The notes: generated from the letters alone by a model not told the origin. Shown: positions 42,260 through 50,645, numbered from the stretch's first letter. The stretch is 63,543 nt of DNA from PNAI01 sp035574295 (GCA_035574295.1 DATLYX010000015.1:1-63543), one strand, 5' to 3'. Numbers and translations are program-made.

Positions 42260-42384
42260 GGTCGTGCTTGAGCGTCAGTGAGATAGGGAAACGCGAATCC
42301 GGTCACGTCCCCACCCCTCCCCGTCCCCAGACCGGGTTCGCGCGCGGGCGGCTCCTCCCCCAAGGGCCGCCCGCACTTTTTTCG
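42260..42384 (+). ncRNA. candidate small RNA with anti-Shine-Dalgarno hairpin loops
   Basis: Two consecutive hairpins between the BTLCP stop and the convergent carbonic anhydrase gene. Hairpin 1: CGCGAATCCGGT (42292-42303) pairs with ACCGGGTTCGCG (42331-42342; one G.U) around a 27-nt loop full of CCCC-A/U runs. Hairpin 2: GCGGGCGGC / GCCGCCCGC (42344-42374) with loop containing CCUCCCCC, followed by ACTTTTTT. C-rich loops that can pair with ribosome sites plus an intrinsic terminator resemble the cuckoo/alpha-r14 small RNAs of Rhizobiales. It could instead be just the 3' UTR of the BTLCP gene. The 5' end is unknown. Confidence 0.45.
42344..42382 (+). terminator. intrinsic terminator
   Basis: 9-bp perfect stem GCGGGCGGC / GCCGCCCGC, 13-nt loop, then ACTTTTTT. 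The strongest plus-strand terminator in the window; it ends the BTLCP transcript and/or the candidate small RNA. Confidence 0.88.
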
Positions 42385-42429
42385 ACAGCACCCCACAAAG
42401 GCCGGCACAGTGCTCCTTGGCCTCCGCGC

Positions 42430-42960
42430 CTAGCCGACGCGTTTCAACCCTTTGGCGTACTGCTGCCAGCGCTGCACGTAGATGTCGGCGCCTTCGGCGA
42501 TCATCCTGGCCGCCTTCTCGTCGAGCGAGCGGATGACCCGCGCCGGCGATCCCACGATCAGCGAATTGTCCGGGAATTGCTTGCCTTCGGTGACCAGCGC
42601 GCCGGCTCCCACCAGCGAATTTCTGCCGATCTTTGCGCCGTTGAGCACGACGGCGCCCATGCCGATCAGGCTCGTGTCGCCGATGGTGCAGCCATGCAGC
42701 ACCACGCCGTGCCCGATGACGCAGTTGGCGCCAATAACCAATGGAAAGCCTGGATCCGTGTGCAGCGTGGCGTTGTCCTGGATCTGGGACCTCTCGCCGA
42801 GCTCGATCCATTCGTTGTCCCCACGCAACACGGCGCCGAACCAGACGCTGGCATGGCTTTTCAATCGCACGCGCCCAATCAGCACCGCGGTCTCGGCGAC
42901 GAAATAGCGGCCGTCGGCCGGAAATTCCGGCCCCTCGCCATCGAGTTCGTAGATTGGCAT
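42430..42960 (-). CDS. gamma-carbonic anhydrase-like hexapeptide protein
   Basis: 176-residue left-handed beta-helix protein. Repeated hexapeptide turns run from VLIGRVRL to GSPARVIR. The three zinc-binding histidines of gamma-class anhydrases are seen in NATLHTD and IGHGVVLHGC. PaaY/CaiE/YrdA-type relatives share this pattern, so hydration of CO2 or a thioesterase-like role are both possible. Cytoplasmic. 63 bp before the next minus-strand gene end. Confidence 0.88.
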   Translation of the reverse strand: MPIYELDGEGPEFPADGRYFVAETAVLIGRVRLKSHASVWFGAVLRGDNEWIELGERSQIQDNATLHTDPGFPLVIGANCVIGHGVVLHGCTIGDTSLIGMGAVVLNGAKIGRNSLVGAGALVTEGKQFPDNSLIVGSPARVIRSLDEKAARMIAEGADIYVQRWQQYAKGLKRVG

Positions 42961-43023
42961 TGGCCCTCCTGATCGCAGGCTGAACTTGCCATGCCGGAGG
43001 GAGATTTGCGAGGTGGCGCGGTG

Positions 43024-43353
43024 TCAGGCTGCGATCAGGAGTGTCTCGATGGTCTTGACCACGAGTGCTCCTGAGGCAAGGCTCCACAGACCCGCGATCA
43101 CTGTCGCGATCATCACGAATCCGACGTTGCGGTGCTCGTATTCAGCGCCGCGGATCGTGTTGCGCATGATGATGAAGGGCGCAACGAGCAACAGAAAGGG
43201 AAGCGCCAAGAATGCCGAAGGCTTGGCACGGCCGGTCAATAGCGTGAAGCTCGGCGGCCGCTCGGTGACGAGCTGGTAAAAGCTCGCCAGCAGGCCGGCG
43301 ACGGCAAAGCCCAACGCCAGCGTGTGCAACGACTGCAACGCCTCAAACGACAT
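43024..43353 (-). CDS. conserved small integral membrane protein
   Basis: 109 residues starting MSFEALQSLHTLALGFAVAG, with about three membrane helices (11-31, 49-67 and a C-terminal one) and a conserved-looking middle, AFLALPFLLLVAPFIIMRNTIRGAEYEH. I recall similar unannotated proteins in Bradyrhizobium relatives. Longer starts (up to 43419) add a hydrophilic leader and are less likely. Function unknown. Confidence 0.65.
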   Translation of the reverse strand: MSFEALQSLHTLALGFAVAGLLASFYQLVTERPPSFTLLTGRAKPSAFLALPFLLLVAPFIIMRNTIRGAEYEHRNVGFVMIATVIAGLWSLASGALVVKTIETLLIAA

Positions 43354-43530
43354 CGGAACGGACACCAGGGCCTCTCTTGGCCGCTGCATCATGTTCCAAA
43401 TGCGGACCGGCCGCGCCACAACAAGGTTAAAGCAAGGTTAACGCGGTCCCGCTGCGGCTTTGGTGTGGCGCTCGGCGCCACATGCCATACTGCATGAACG
43501 ATTCGCGCCAACCGCCTGCCACGACCCAAA

Positions 43531-44262
43531 ATGTCCCGAATCGTTCCAGAAACCGGCGTGCCGCGGACCATGCGGGCCGGACCGCATCAGGTAGGTTGGA
43601 GCCTCCTCAGCGTCGCGCTGAAGGCCGCATTGGTGGCGGCCGTGCTAACGCTGGCCGGATGCCCGATCGCCTATATCCTGTGGCCGCGTTGGCCGGATGC
43701 CGTGCCGCTCGATGCGCCGACGTTGCCGGTCACGGTCGGCGGCATGGCGCTCAACGTGCCGGCCGCTGCGATCCGCGTTGCCCGGCAGCGCCGTGCGGGC
43801 GCGCAGGAGCGCATCGATCTCGTCCTCCTCTGGCCGTCGCTGGAGCCGCCCGATCCTGCGGCAAGGCCGGCGCCCGACGAGCCGCCCAGCCTCAGCGACC
43901 GGATATTCGTCACCATCGCCAAGAGCGACGGCACGCCGCCGCCGTCGGAACGCATCAACACCATCTATCCGCGCTACACGGAGGGCGCGCCGGCCGCGGG
44001 GCCGGACGGTTTGCGTGCGCAAGCCTTCCGCAAGGACACGCCCTATCAGAACGAAGACCTCTTCTATGATGCGGCAGCGCCGGACCGCTTCCTCGTACGC
44101 TGCACGCGCCAGGCCGGGATTGCCCCGGGCATCTGCCTGCACGAGCAGCGCATCGGCAACACGGACGTGATCGTGCGCTTTCCGCGCGACTGGCTGCACG
44201 ACTGGCGCGCAGTCGCGGCCAATATCGATCGGTTGCTTGCAAAACTACGTGCCGGACGTTGA
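43531..44262 (+). CDS. membrane-anchored hypothetical protein
   Basis: 243 residues. One hydrophobic segment at ~23-51 (VALKAALVAAVLTLAGCPIAYILW) that could be a membrane anchor or, via LAGC, a lipobox; then a periplasmic domain with two cysteines in RCTRQAGIAPGICLHEQRI and the conserved-looking NEDLFYDAAAPDRFLVRC and VRFPRDWLHDWRAVAANIDRLL. No known domain recognised. An in-frame ATG at 43570 is an alternative start. It is flanked by minus-strand genes, so it is probably monocistronic. Confidence 0.65.
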   Translation: MSRIVPETGVPRTMRAGPHQVGWSLLSVALKAALVAAVLTLAGCPIAYILWPRWPDAVPLDAPTLPVTVGGMALNVPAAAIRVARQRRAGAQERIDLVLLWPSLEPPDPAARPAPDEPPSLSDRIFVTIAKSDGTPPPSERINTIYPRYTEGAPAAGPDGLRAQAFRKDTPYQNEDLFYDAAAPDRFLVRCTRQAGIAPGICLHEQRIGNTDVIVRFPRDWLHDWRAVAANIDRLLAKLRAGR

Positions 44263-44291
44263 AGCGCAAGCGCAAGATGCGCCATGGCCGG

Positions 44292-44501
44292 TTACTCCAG
44301 ATCGGCTCCCAAAATCGCCATCTGAAAATTATAGGAACGATCGTCGTCCTCGTCGTCGACGAACAGCACGCCGATGAATTCGTCGCCAATATACACTTCT
44401 GCGGAATCGTCCTTGCGTGGCCGCGGCCGCACCTGGATGCGCGGGTTGCCGAACAGGCGCTTCAGATAGGCGTCGATCTTCTTGATCTCTTCGACGTCCA
44501 C
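44292..44501 (-). CDS. DUF3126 family protein
   Basis: 69 residues, from a GTG: MDVEEIKKIDAYLKRLFGN then QVRPRPRKDDSAEVYIGDEFIGVLFVDDEDDD. Small cytosolic alphaproteobacterial family of unknown function. It lies 90 bp after the serine acetyltransferase gene on the same strand, a neighbourhood I have seen in this order, so they may share a transcript. Confidence 0.85.
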   Translation of the reverse strand: MDVEEIKKIDAYLKRLFGNPRIQVRPRPRKDDSAEVYIGDEFIGVLFVDDEDDDRSYNFQMAILGADLE

Positions 44502-44591
44502 GATCGCAGACTCCCGACGGTCGACCTTGCGGTCGGAGTCAATCTGGTAGCACGCGCGTCGACCTCGCGCCAGCAGCGTGCGGCGGGTCTT

Positions 44592-45410
44592 TCAGCCGTC
44601 GGGGAATAGCTGATCCATGGTGCGGGAGGGCTCTGCGCAGGGTGCCTCGCCGATGATTTTGGCCGGCACCCCGGCCACGGTCACGTTGTTGGGCACCGGT
44701 TTGAGCACCACCGAGCCGGCCGCGATGCGGGCGCATTGCCCGACCTCGATGTTGCCAAGAATTTTGGCGCCGGCCCCGATCAGGACCCCGCGCCGGATTT
44801 TCGGATGCCGATCGCCGTGTTCCTTCCCGGTGCCGCCGAGGGTGACGTCCTGCAACAGCGACACATCGTCCTCGATCAAAGCCGTCTCGCCGACCACAAG
44901 CCCGGTCGCGTGGTCGAGGAAGATGCCGCGCCCGATGCGCGCCGCCGGATGGATGTCGCACTGAAACACGGCCGAGGAGCGGCTTTGCAGATAATAGGCA
45001 AAATCCTTGCGTCCCCGGTTCCACAGCCAATGTGCGAGCCGATGGGTCTGGATCGCGTGAAAACCCTTGAAATACAACAGCGGCTCCAGAAAGCGGTGGG
45101 CGGCCGGATCGCGATCTATGGTCGCCACGATGTCGGCGCGAAAGGCCTCGCCGATCTGCGGTTCGTCTTCGAGCGCATCCGCGTAAGCCTGCCGGATCAA
45201 CTCGCCGGTCACGTCCGGATGGTCGAGCCGTTCGGCGATGCGATGCACCACCGCGGCCTCCAGCGTGTCGTGATGCAGAACCGAGGAATAGATGAAGCTC
45301 GCGAGCTCGGGCTCGCGTCGTACCGCCTCCTCCGCTTCGTTGCGGATGCGCTCCCAGACCGGATCGACCTTGTGGAGCGTCTTGGCGAGCCTGGGTTTCT
45401 GCTGGGCCAT
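44592..45410 (-). CDS. cysE: serine O-acetyltransferase
   Basis: 272 residues. Acetylates serine with acetyl-CoA, the first step of cysteine synthesis. N-terminal helical domain (DPVWERIRNEAEEAVRREPE) and C-terminal beta-helix with DIHPAARIGRGIFLDHATGLVVGETA, GGTGKEHGDRHPKI and VPNNVTVAGVPAKI. The start at 45410 (MAQQKPRLAK) follows GGCGGAGAAAAG; a longer frame to 45491 has no family similarity. Feedback inhibition by cysteine is usual for the family. Confidence 0.95.
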   Translation of the reverse strand: MAQQKPRLAKTLHKVDPVWERIRNEAEEAVRREPELASFIYSSVLHHDTLEAAVVHRIAERLDHPDVTGELIRQAYADALEDEPQIGEAFRADIVATIDRDPAAHRFLEPLLYFKGFHAIQTHRLAHWLWNRGRKDFAYYLQSRSSAVFQCDIHPAARIGRGIFLDHATGLVVGETALIEDDVSLLQDVTLGGTGKEHGDRHPKIRRGVLIGAGAKILGNIEVGQCARIAAGSVVLKPVPNNVTVAGVPAKIIGEAPCAEPSRTMDQLFPDG

Positions 45411-45518
45411 CTTTTCTCCGCCTTTCCGCGTTCGTCCTAGCATAATTTGGTCACCGTCGAGCCGGACGCCAAGCCGGTCCTCCTGAGGCATATATAAGCG
45501 ATTGATATGACAATGTTA

Positions 45519-46274
45519 TCATGGCCGTTCGGCGAGAAAATCCAGCACCGTGGCCTTGAACAGCTTGTCGCCCACCGTGCGCATATGGTCGCGCCGCGCA
45601 ATCGAGACCGCCTTTGCGCCGGGGATCAGTGCAGCGAGCGCCTGGGCAGATCCTGCGATTTTGTCTTCGCTGCCCACGACCACAAGCACCGGCACCCTGA
45701 TCGCGGTCGCCTCCTCGCGCGTCAATGTCTGGCGCGAGCCGCGGATGCAGGCCGCAAGCGCGCGCCGGTCCGATCCGGTCTGGTCCGCGAAGGTGCGAAA
45801 CATACGCGCCTGCGGCTCGATGACACTCGCAGGATCGGACGCCTCCAGCGCCGCGGCAATGCGATCCGGCGCGCCAACGCCTTCGATCAGGTTCATGCCG
45901 AGCCCGCCGAGGATCGCCGAGCGCACCCGCTGCGGATGGTCGAGGGCAAGAAAGGCGGCAATCCGCGCGCCCATGGAATAGCCCAGAATGTCGGCACGCG
46001 GCAGCTTCAGGTGATCCATAAGGTTGAGCACGTCTTCGGCCATGCGCCGCGTATGATAGTCGGCGGGATCGTAAAACTTGCTCGAACGTCCATGCCCCCG
46101 ATTGTCGAGCGCGATCACCCGCCGGCCGGCGTTCGTCAGCGCGGCGACCCAGCCGGGCTGCACCCAGTTGACTTCCTTGTTCGAGGCGAAGCCATGAATG
46201 AGCACGATCGGTTCGCCCAACCCCTCGTCGAGGAAGGCAATCTCCACGGTGCCGTGCAGAAAGGATGATTCCAT
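45519..46274 (-). CDS. alpha/beta hydrolase
   Basis: 251 residues. VLIHGFASNKEVNWVQPGW (oxyanion hole), ALDNRGHGRSSKFYDPADY, nucleophile Ser in LGYSMGARIAAFLALDHP and catalytic His in ARRDHMRTVG. A generic esterase/lipase fold; substrate unknown. TTG at 46280 is an alternative start two codons upstream. Located between cysE and the zinc finger gene. Confidence 0.88.
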   Translation of the reverse strand: MESSFLHGTVEIAFLDEGLGEPIVLIHGFASNKEVNWVQPGWVAALTNAGRRVIALDNRGHGRSSKFYDPADYHTRRMAEDVLNLMDHLKLPRADILGYSMGARIAAFLALDHPQRVRSAILGGLGMNLIEGVGAPDRIAAALEASDPASVIEPQARMFRTFADQTGSDRRALAACIRGSRQTLTREEATAIRVPVLVVVGSEDKIAGSAQALAALIPGAKAVSIARRDHMRTVGDKLFKATVLDFLAERP

Positions 46275-46378
46275 CCGCAAGACGTAAGCTTTCCCCGCGC
46301 CGCCTGTCTAGGAATTGCACGCGGCTTCCGTTATGGTCCGCGCTGGCTAAGCTGGAGCGTCAAGGAATTTCGAGCACC

Positions 46379-46621
46379 ATGGCAGAGCACGTTGTACCCC
46401 ACTTCCACAACGATCCCGGCGTTCCGATGATCGAGATCGGTGCGCGCGAATTCATGTGCGTCGGCGCCACCCCGCCGCTTGACCATCCGCACGTCTATCT
46501 CGACATGGGGGACAACAGCGAGATCATCTGCCCCTATTGCTCGACGTTGTTCCGCTACGACCCCGCGCTCGCTCCGCACGAATCCCGGCCGCCCGAGTGC
46601 GCCTTGACCGAGCCGGTCTGA
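46379..46621 (+). CDS. zinc-finger domain protein (zf-CHCC, NDUFS6-like)
   Basis: 80 residues. Zinc-binding pattern: Cys in IGAREFMCVGATPPLDHPHV, the His of that stretch, and two Cys in IICPYCSTLFRYD. This is the CHCC finger shared with the mitochondrial complex I accessory subunit NDUFS6, common in alphaproteobacteria. A complex I assembly role is plausible. It stands 18 bp before the FAD monooxygenase gene on the same strand, so is the likely first gene of that unit. Confidence 0.88.
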   Translation: MAEHVVPHFHNDPGVPMIEIGAREFMCVGATPPLDHPHVYLDMGDNSEIICPYCSTLFRYDPALAPHESRPPECALTEPV

Positions 46622-46639
46622 GCGGACCAAAAGGGCCGC

Positions 46640-47875
46640 GTGTCGAGCGCGCCCACCATCATCATTGCCGGTGCCGGCATCGGCGGGCTCACCGCGGCGC
46701 ACGCCCTTGCCGGCAGCGGCTTTCGCGTGCTCCTGTTCGAGCGGGCCAGACAATTGTCCGACGTCGGCGCCGGCCTGCAGCTTTCCCCCAACGCCGCCCG
46801 CATTCTGATCGAGCTCGGTCTCGCCGAGCGGTTGAAACCGCACGTGGTTGCGCCGCAGGAAATTTGCATCCACGCGGCCTCTGGCACCCGCTTGGCCCGC
46901 ATCCCGCTCGGAAAACTTGCCGCAGCGCGCTATGGCGCGCCCTATTGGGTGATCCACCGCGCTGATTTGCAGAGCGCACTCGCGGAGGCGGTTCGAGCCA
47001 ATCCCAACATCACGCTCACCCTCGACGCCGAGCTTGGCAGCTTTATCGGAAGCGCCGAGGGCGTTACGGTGCACGTGGTCACCGGTCGAACGTGCATCGC
47101 AACGGACGGAGCGCGACTCGACATTCGCGGCCGCATCCTGGTCGGAGCCGATGGCCTTTCCTCCACTGTGCGCCATTGGCTGCTGCAGGGACGAAGTGCA
47201 TCCAACCCGCCCCGTTACACAAATCGCACGGCCTGGCGCGCCACCGTGCCCGACATCGCAGTCCCCGCAGAATTCCGCGAGCCCGCGGTCCATCTCTGGC
47301 TCGGTCGCTATGCGCACCTTGTGCACTATCCGGTCAAGGGCGGCACCGCCGTCAATATGGTGGCGATCACGCAGGACCGTTCCGATCGGCCGGGGTGGAG
47401 CGCCGAGGCCGGCGCGCCGGACGAAGTGCTGGCGCATTTCCCGCCGGGAGACTGGTGCGCCGAGGCGCGGACCGTGCTTGGCGCGCCCGATCGCTGGCTG
47501 CGCTGGCCGTTGTTCGACCGCAAGCCCGCCGCGCACTGGGGAAGCGGCCCGGTGACGCTGCTCGGCGATGCCGCCCATCCGTCGCTGCCGTTTCTTGCGC
47601 AGGGCGCCGCCATGGCCATCGAGGACGCCGCGGTGCTCGCCAACTGCCTCAAGATGGCTCCTGAGGCGCCGGAGCAGGCGCTACGCCGCTACGAGGACCA
47701 GCGCCGCAGCCGCACCGCGCGCGTGCAGCGGACCGCGCGGCGCAACGGCCGCATCTACCATCTCGGTGGGTTGCCCGCCGCCGCGCGCAACCACGTGCTG
47801 CGAAGACTGGATGGGGAAAGACTGCTCGCCCGCTTCGATTGGCTCTATGATTGGCGCCCGGACGCCAGGGACTGA
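46640..47875 (+). CDS. FAD-dependent monooxygenase (salicylate hydroxylase-like)
   Basis: 411-residue group A flavoprotein monooxygenase. FAD motifs: GAGIGGLTAAHALAGSG (dinucleotide fold), GRILVGADGLSSTVR (DG motif) and VTLLGDAAHPSLPFLAQGAA (GD motif). Such enzymes hydroxylate aromatic rings using NAD(P)H and oxygen. The start is GTG. What sets it apart is its context: it ends 4 bp before a folate-independent methionine-synthase-like gene, with no aromatic degradation genes around. Substrate unknown. Confidence 0.9.
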   Translation: MSSAPTIIIAGAGIGGLTAAHALAGSGFRVLLFERARQLSDVGAGLQLSPNAARILIELGLAERLKPHVVAPQEICIHAASGTRLARIPLGKLAAARYGAPYWVIHRADLQSALAEAVRANPNITLTLDAELGSFIGSAEGVTVHVVTGRTCIATDGARLDIRGRILVGADGLSSTVRHWLLQGRSASNPPRYTNRTAWRATVPDIAVPAEFREPAVHLWLGRYAHLVHYPVKGGTAVNMVAITQDRSDRPGWSAEAGAPDEVLAHFPPGDWCAEARTVLGAPDRWLRWPLFDRKPAAHWGSGPVTLLGDAAHPSLPFLAQGAAMAIEDAAVLANCLKMAPEAPEQALRRYEDQRRSRTARVQRTARRNGRIYHLGGLPAAARNHVLRRLDGERLLARFDWLYDWRPDARD

Positions 47876-47879
47876 GCGC

Positions 47880-48905
47880 ATGTTTCCCACCACCATCGCC
47901 GGCAGCCTGCCCAAACCCGCCTGGCTTGCGGAACCGAACCGCCTGTGGGCGCCGTGGCGCCTTTCCGGCGCCGAGCTTGAGGCCGGCAAGCGCGACGCCA
48001 CGCTGCTGGCGCTCAAATTGCAGGAGGACGCCAGCATCGACATCGTCACCGACGGTGAGCAGGCGCGCCAGCATTTCGTCCACGGCTTTTTGGAACGAGT
48101 CTCCGGCATCGATTTCGCGCACAAGGTGGAGATGGGCATCCGCAACAATCGCTACAAAGCCATGGTGCCGACCGTCACCGGCCCCATCCGACTGCAGGGC
48201 CGCGTGCACGAAGCCGAAGCGCGCCACGCCCGCGCCCACACCACGCGCAAGCTCAAATTCACCCTTCCCGGTCCCATGACCATCGTCGACACGATCGCCG
48301 ATCGCCATTACGGCGACCGAGTGAAGATGGCCTTCGCCTTTGCCGACGCGCTCAACGCTGAAGCGCGGGCGCTCGAACGTGACGGCATCGACGTGATCCA
48401 GTTCGACGAGCCTGCGTTCAATGTTTACATGGACGATGTCGTGGCCTGGGGCATCGAGGCGCTGCACCGCGCCATCGACGGCCTCCGCTGCACTACCGCC
48501 GTGCACATCTGCTACGGCTACGGGATCAAGGCCAACATCGAATGGAAGGCCACGCTCGGGAGCGAGTGGCGTCAGTATGAAAAAATCTTTCCGGCGCTGG
48601 CCGCAAGCCGCATCCATCAGGTCTCGGTCGAATGCCGCAATGCGAAGGTGCCGCTGAGCCTGCTCTCGTTGCTGAAGGGCAAGGACGTGCTGGTGGGCGT
48701 CATCGATGTCGCCACCGACACGGTGGAGACGCCCGAACAGGTGGCCGAGACCATCGCCGCCGTCATGCAGCACGTGCCGAAGGAGCGCATCGTGGCCTGT
48801 ACCAACTGCGGCATGGCACCCATGCGCCGCGACATCGCTGAGGCCAAGCTTGTGGCGCTCGGCCGTGGCGCCGCGCTGGCGCGCCAACGATGCGGCGCCG
48901 CCTAG
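47880..48905 (+). CDS. MesD/core-MetE-like methionine synthase
   Basis: 341 residues, equal to just the C-terminal catalytic half of MetE; the folate-binding N-terminal half is absent. Opening TTIAGSLPKPAWLAEPNRLW and later AVHICYGYGIKAN, VSVECRN, GVIDVATDTVE, ACTNCGMAPM. Zinc ligands by position: H209, C211, E251 and C310. I recall the same signatures in MesD, a folate-independent methionine synthase of aerobic bacteria that works with MesX (DUF1852) and oxygen. No MesX gene is visible; an FAD monooxygenase gene sits 4 bp upstream instead. Methyl donor unknown. Confidence 0.82.
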   Translation: MFPTTIAGSLPKPAWLAEPNRLWAPWRLSGAELEAGKRDATLLALKLQEDASIDIVTDGEQARQHFVHGFLERVSGIDFAHKVEMGIRNNRYKAMVPTVTGPIRLQGRVHEAEARHARAHTTRKLKFTLPGPMTIVDTIADRHYGDRVKMAFAFADALNAEARALERDGIDVIQFDEPAFNVYMDDVVAWGIEALHRAIDGLRCTTAVHICYGYGIKANIEWKATLGSEWRQYEKIFPALAASRIHQVSVECRNAKVPLSLLSLLKGKDVLVGVIDVATDTVETPEQVAETIAAVMQHVPKERIVACTNCGMAPMRRDIAEAKLVALGRGAALARQRCGAA

Positions 48906-48985
48906 GACATAGGCCGAGCGCGAGCGATTGGGGCCCGGAATCCGGGTGGGTATAGGGTGCGGCACGGCGCAGCGAACAGGCGCTG

Positions 48986-49603
48986 CTACTGCGCGGTGGC
49001 GTCGTCTTCGAGGGAATCCGGATGCTGCAAACGGGTGAATTCAACAGCGATGCCATCCTCGATGTGGCGAACCACGCGACCGGTGATCTTACCGATGGTG
49101 ACCAAGCTGCCGATTTCCGGTCGCTCCCTGGTCGCGATGGCGGCGCCCGACAGCGACAGGTCGATGATGCGGCAGCCGATGTTGATGCCGTTCGGCAGGA
49201 TCAGGCGGCCGTTCGGATTACGCGGCGTGAAGCGGCCATGCCGGCGATCCTCCGGCAAATTGAGGATGTGACGATTGGCAAGCCAAGTGAGCTGCGCGGC
49301 CAGCTTGTCGCGCTTGCGCGGGGTCGCCGAGATCGTCATGGCAAAGCCGTTCAGGAACTGACGCGCCACATGACCTTCGAGACGGCCGAGATGATCGATA
49401 TAGGCGATGACCCGCTCGCCGGGCTGCGGGCTGACCGGCGCGATCATGGCGATGCCGCCGGGCGACATGTTGATCACCTGGCAGGGAAACTCGCGGCGGT
49501 CCGGCAGCATGTAGCGGCCGAGCAGATCGACGCGCACGCGCTGAAACCGCCGTCGCTCCTGGGCGTAAGGCAGCGAAACCGGTGCGGTTTTGGCAGGTTC
49601 CAT
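48986..49603 (-). CDS. PilZ-domain protein (two PilZ-like repeats)
   Basis: 205 residues from ATG 49603. Region 1: RRRFQRVRVDLLGRYMLP then VINMSPGGIAMIAP; region 2: GRFTPRNPNGRLILPN then IIDLSLSGAAIAT. PilZ domains bind c-di-GMP through RxxxR and D/NxSxxG; the first repeat keeps RRRFQR and NMSPGG, the second has DLSLSG and a weaker Arg motif. Probably a c-di-GMP effector linked to the two c-di-GMP enzymes in the window. A TTG at 49624 is an alternative start. Confidence 0.85.
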   Translation of the reverse strand: MEPAKTAPVSLPYAQERRRFQRVRVDLLGRYMLPDRREFPCQVINMSPGGIAMIAPVSPQPGERVIAYIDHLGRLEGHVARQFLNGFAMTISATPRKRDKLAAQLTWLANRHILNLPEDRRHGRFTPRNPNGRLILPNGINIGCRIIDLSLSGAAIATRERPEIGSLVTIGKITGRVVRHIEDGIAVEFTRLQHPDSLEDDATAQ

Positions 49604-49693
49604 GGGCGGAAGGCTCCGCGGCAAACCAATCCGACGAAGCCTATGGCCGCAGCGTTAACTCCCGGTTAGTCCGCAAATTACGGGTTTCCACGG

Positions 49694-50302
49694 TCAGTCG
49701 CTGCGGCCGCCCTCGTAAACCACGAAACGCCGGCGCAGCTCCTGGTTCTGGCGCACGAGGGCGGCCGGTTTGGACGCGACGGGCCGAAACACCGGCGCCT
49801 GCTCAAGCCGCGAGCCGACATGGCGAAACGCGCCGAGTGAAAGCGGACCGAGGAACCGTGCGCCGATCCAGTAAGGCACATTGTGCGGGGAAAGCGCACC
49901 GAGCACACGCGCATCGAGTGGAGCCCGCTGCAACAGCGGCAACAGCAGAAGTTCGAGATTGATCGCGTAGATTCCTTCGGCGGTGCGGCCGGTTGCATGG
50001 GCGACCACGCCGATCTTCTCGTCCACCACCACTTTCAGAAGGTTGTGGATCGCGGGTTGATCGGCCCGGCTCCACAGACCGAAAAAACTCTCGGTCTTCA
50101 GCTCACGGCCGAACAACGCGCACAACCGCGTGCCGGCGAGCCGGAACGGATAGCTGCCGGCAGCATCGGCGGCGAGAAAGAATGTGTCGCCGAGCACGTG
50201 ACGGATGGCCTCGGGCTCGATGTCGCCGCGCTCGGGCGCAACGCGATGTCCGCGCTGCCTGTTCCAATATTCGAAAAGATCGCGGTTGCCGGACGTCTTC
50301 AT
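49694..50302 (-). CDS. PAS-domain (PAS_5/DUF1457-like) protein
   Basis: 202 residues, starting MKTSGNRDLFEYWNRQRGHR, then DIEPEAIRHVLGDTFFLAAD and FRLAGTRLCALFGRELKTES, which is the pattern of PAS_5 proteins of Rhizobiales. No effector domain. It lies upstream of the PilZ gene on the same strand (90-bp gap) and may be co-transcribed; a signalling role is inferred. Confidence 0.82.
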   Translation of the reverse strand: MKTSGNRDLFEYWNRQRGHRVAPERGDIEPEAIRHVLGDTFFLAADAAGSYPFRLAGTRLCALFGRELKTESFFGLWSRADQPAIHNLLKVVVDEKIGVVAHATGRTAEGIYAINLELLLLPLLQRAPLDARVLGALSPHNVPYWIGARFLGPLSLGAFRHVGSRLEQAPVFRPVASKPAALVRQNQELRRRFVVYEGGRSD

Positions 50303-50449
50303 GACAGCTCCTGTCCCGCCGTGACGCGCCTGCTCGTCTGCGATGTCCCAAGCTGAGACACCGGGCCGGCGCTTTGCTCACGGCGTGTCCGACGGAGCAG
50401 GGGACATGCCGATTGCGCGCGAATTTGAGGGTTTGGACGTGGCAATGAT

Positions 50450-50645
50450 GTGTTAGTGTTACGAAAGTATTACTGTTGGCATGGGGCGAGTACCTCGATT
50501 AATTTCGCATTTGATTCGAATATGCTTCCTGCGTTGATGCGGGAAGCCACGCGCTCCATGCCAGGGGAGAGGGGGGACGTGACCAGCGCGCCCGCGCTGA
50601 CCGCCCCCAAGGGAAAGGGGAGAGCCGCAACGCTCTCCCCTTTAT
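50450..50645 (+). ncRNA. candidate intergenic small RNA
   Basis: An intrinsic terminator (50614-50643) on the plus strand has no plus-strand gene before it, because the PAS gene is divergent. Upstream of it are a 9-bp hairpin GCTTCCTGC / GCGGGAAGC (50524-50547; one G.U pair), a smaller CAGCGC / GCGCTG hairpin (50584-50599), and TTGGAC at 50433-50438 as a possible -35 box. An 82-codon frame here runs through the terminator and looks non-coding. So an sRNA of ~150-200 nt is the simplest reading; alternatively it is the leader attenuator of the rhomboid gene. Confidence 0.4.
50614..50643 (+). terminator. orphan intrinsic terminator
   Basis: Perfect 12-bp stem AAAGGGGAGAGC / GCTCTCCCCTTT, 6-nt loop, then TTTATTCTTC overlapping the stem end. 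Points rightward, 70 nt before the rhomboid start. Confidence 0.85.
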
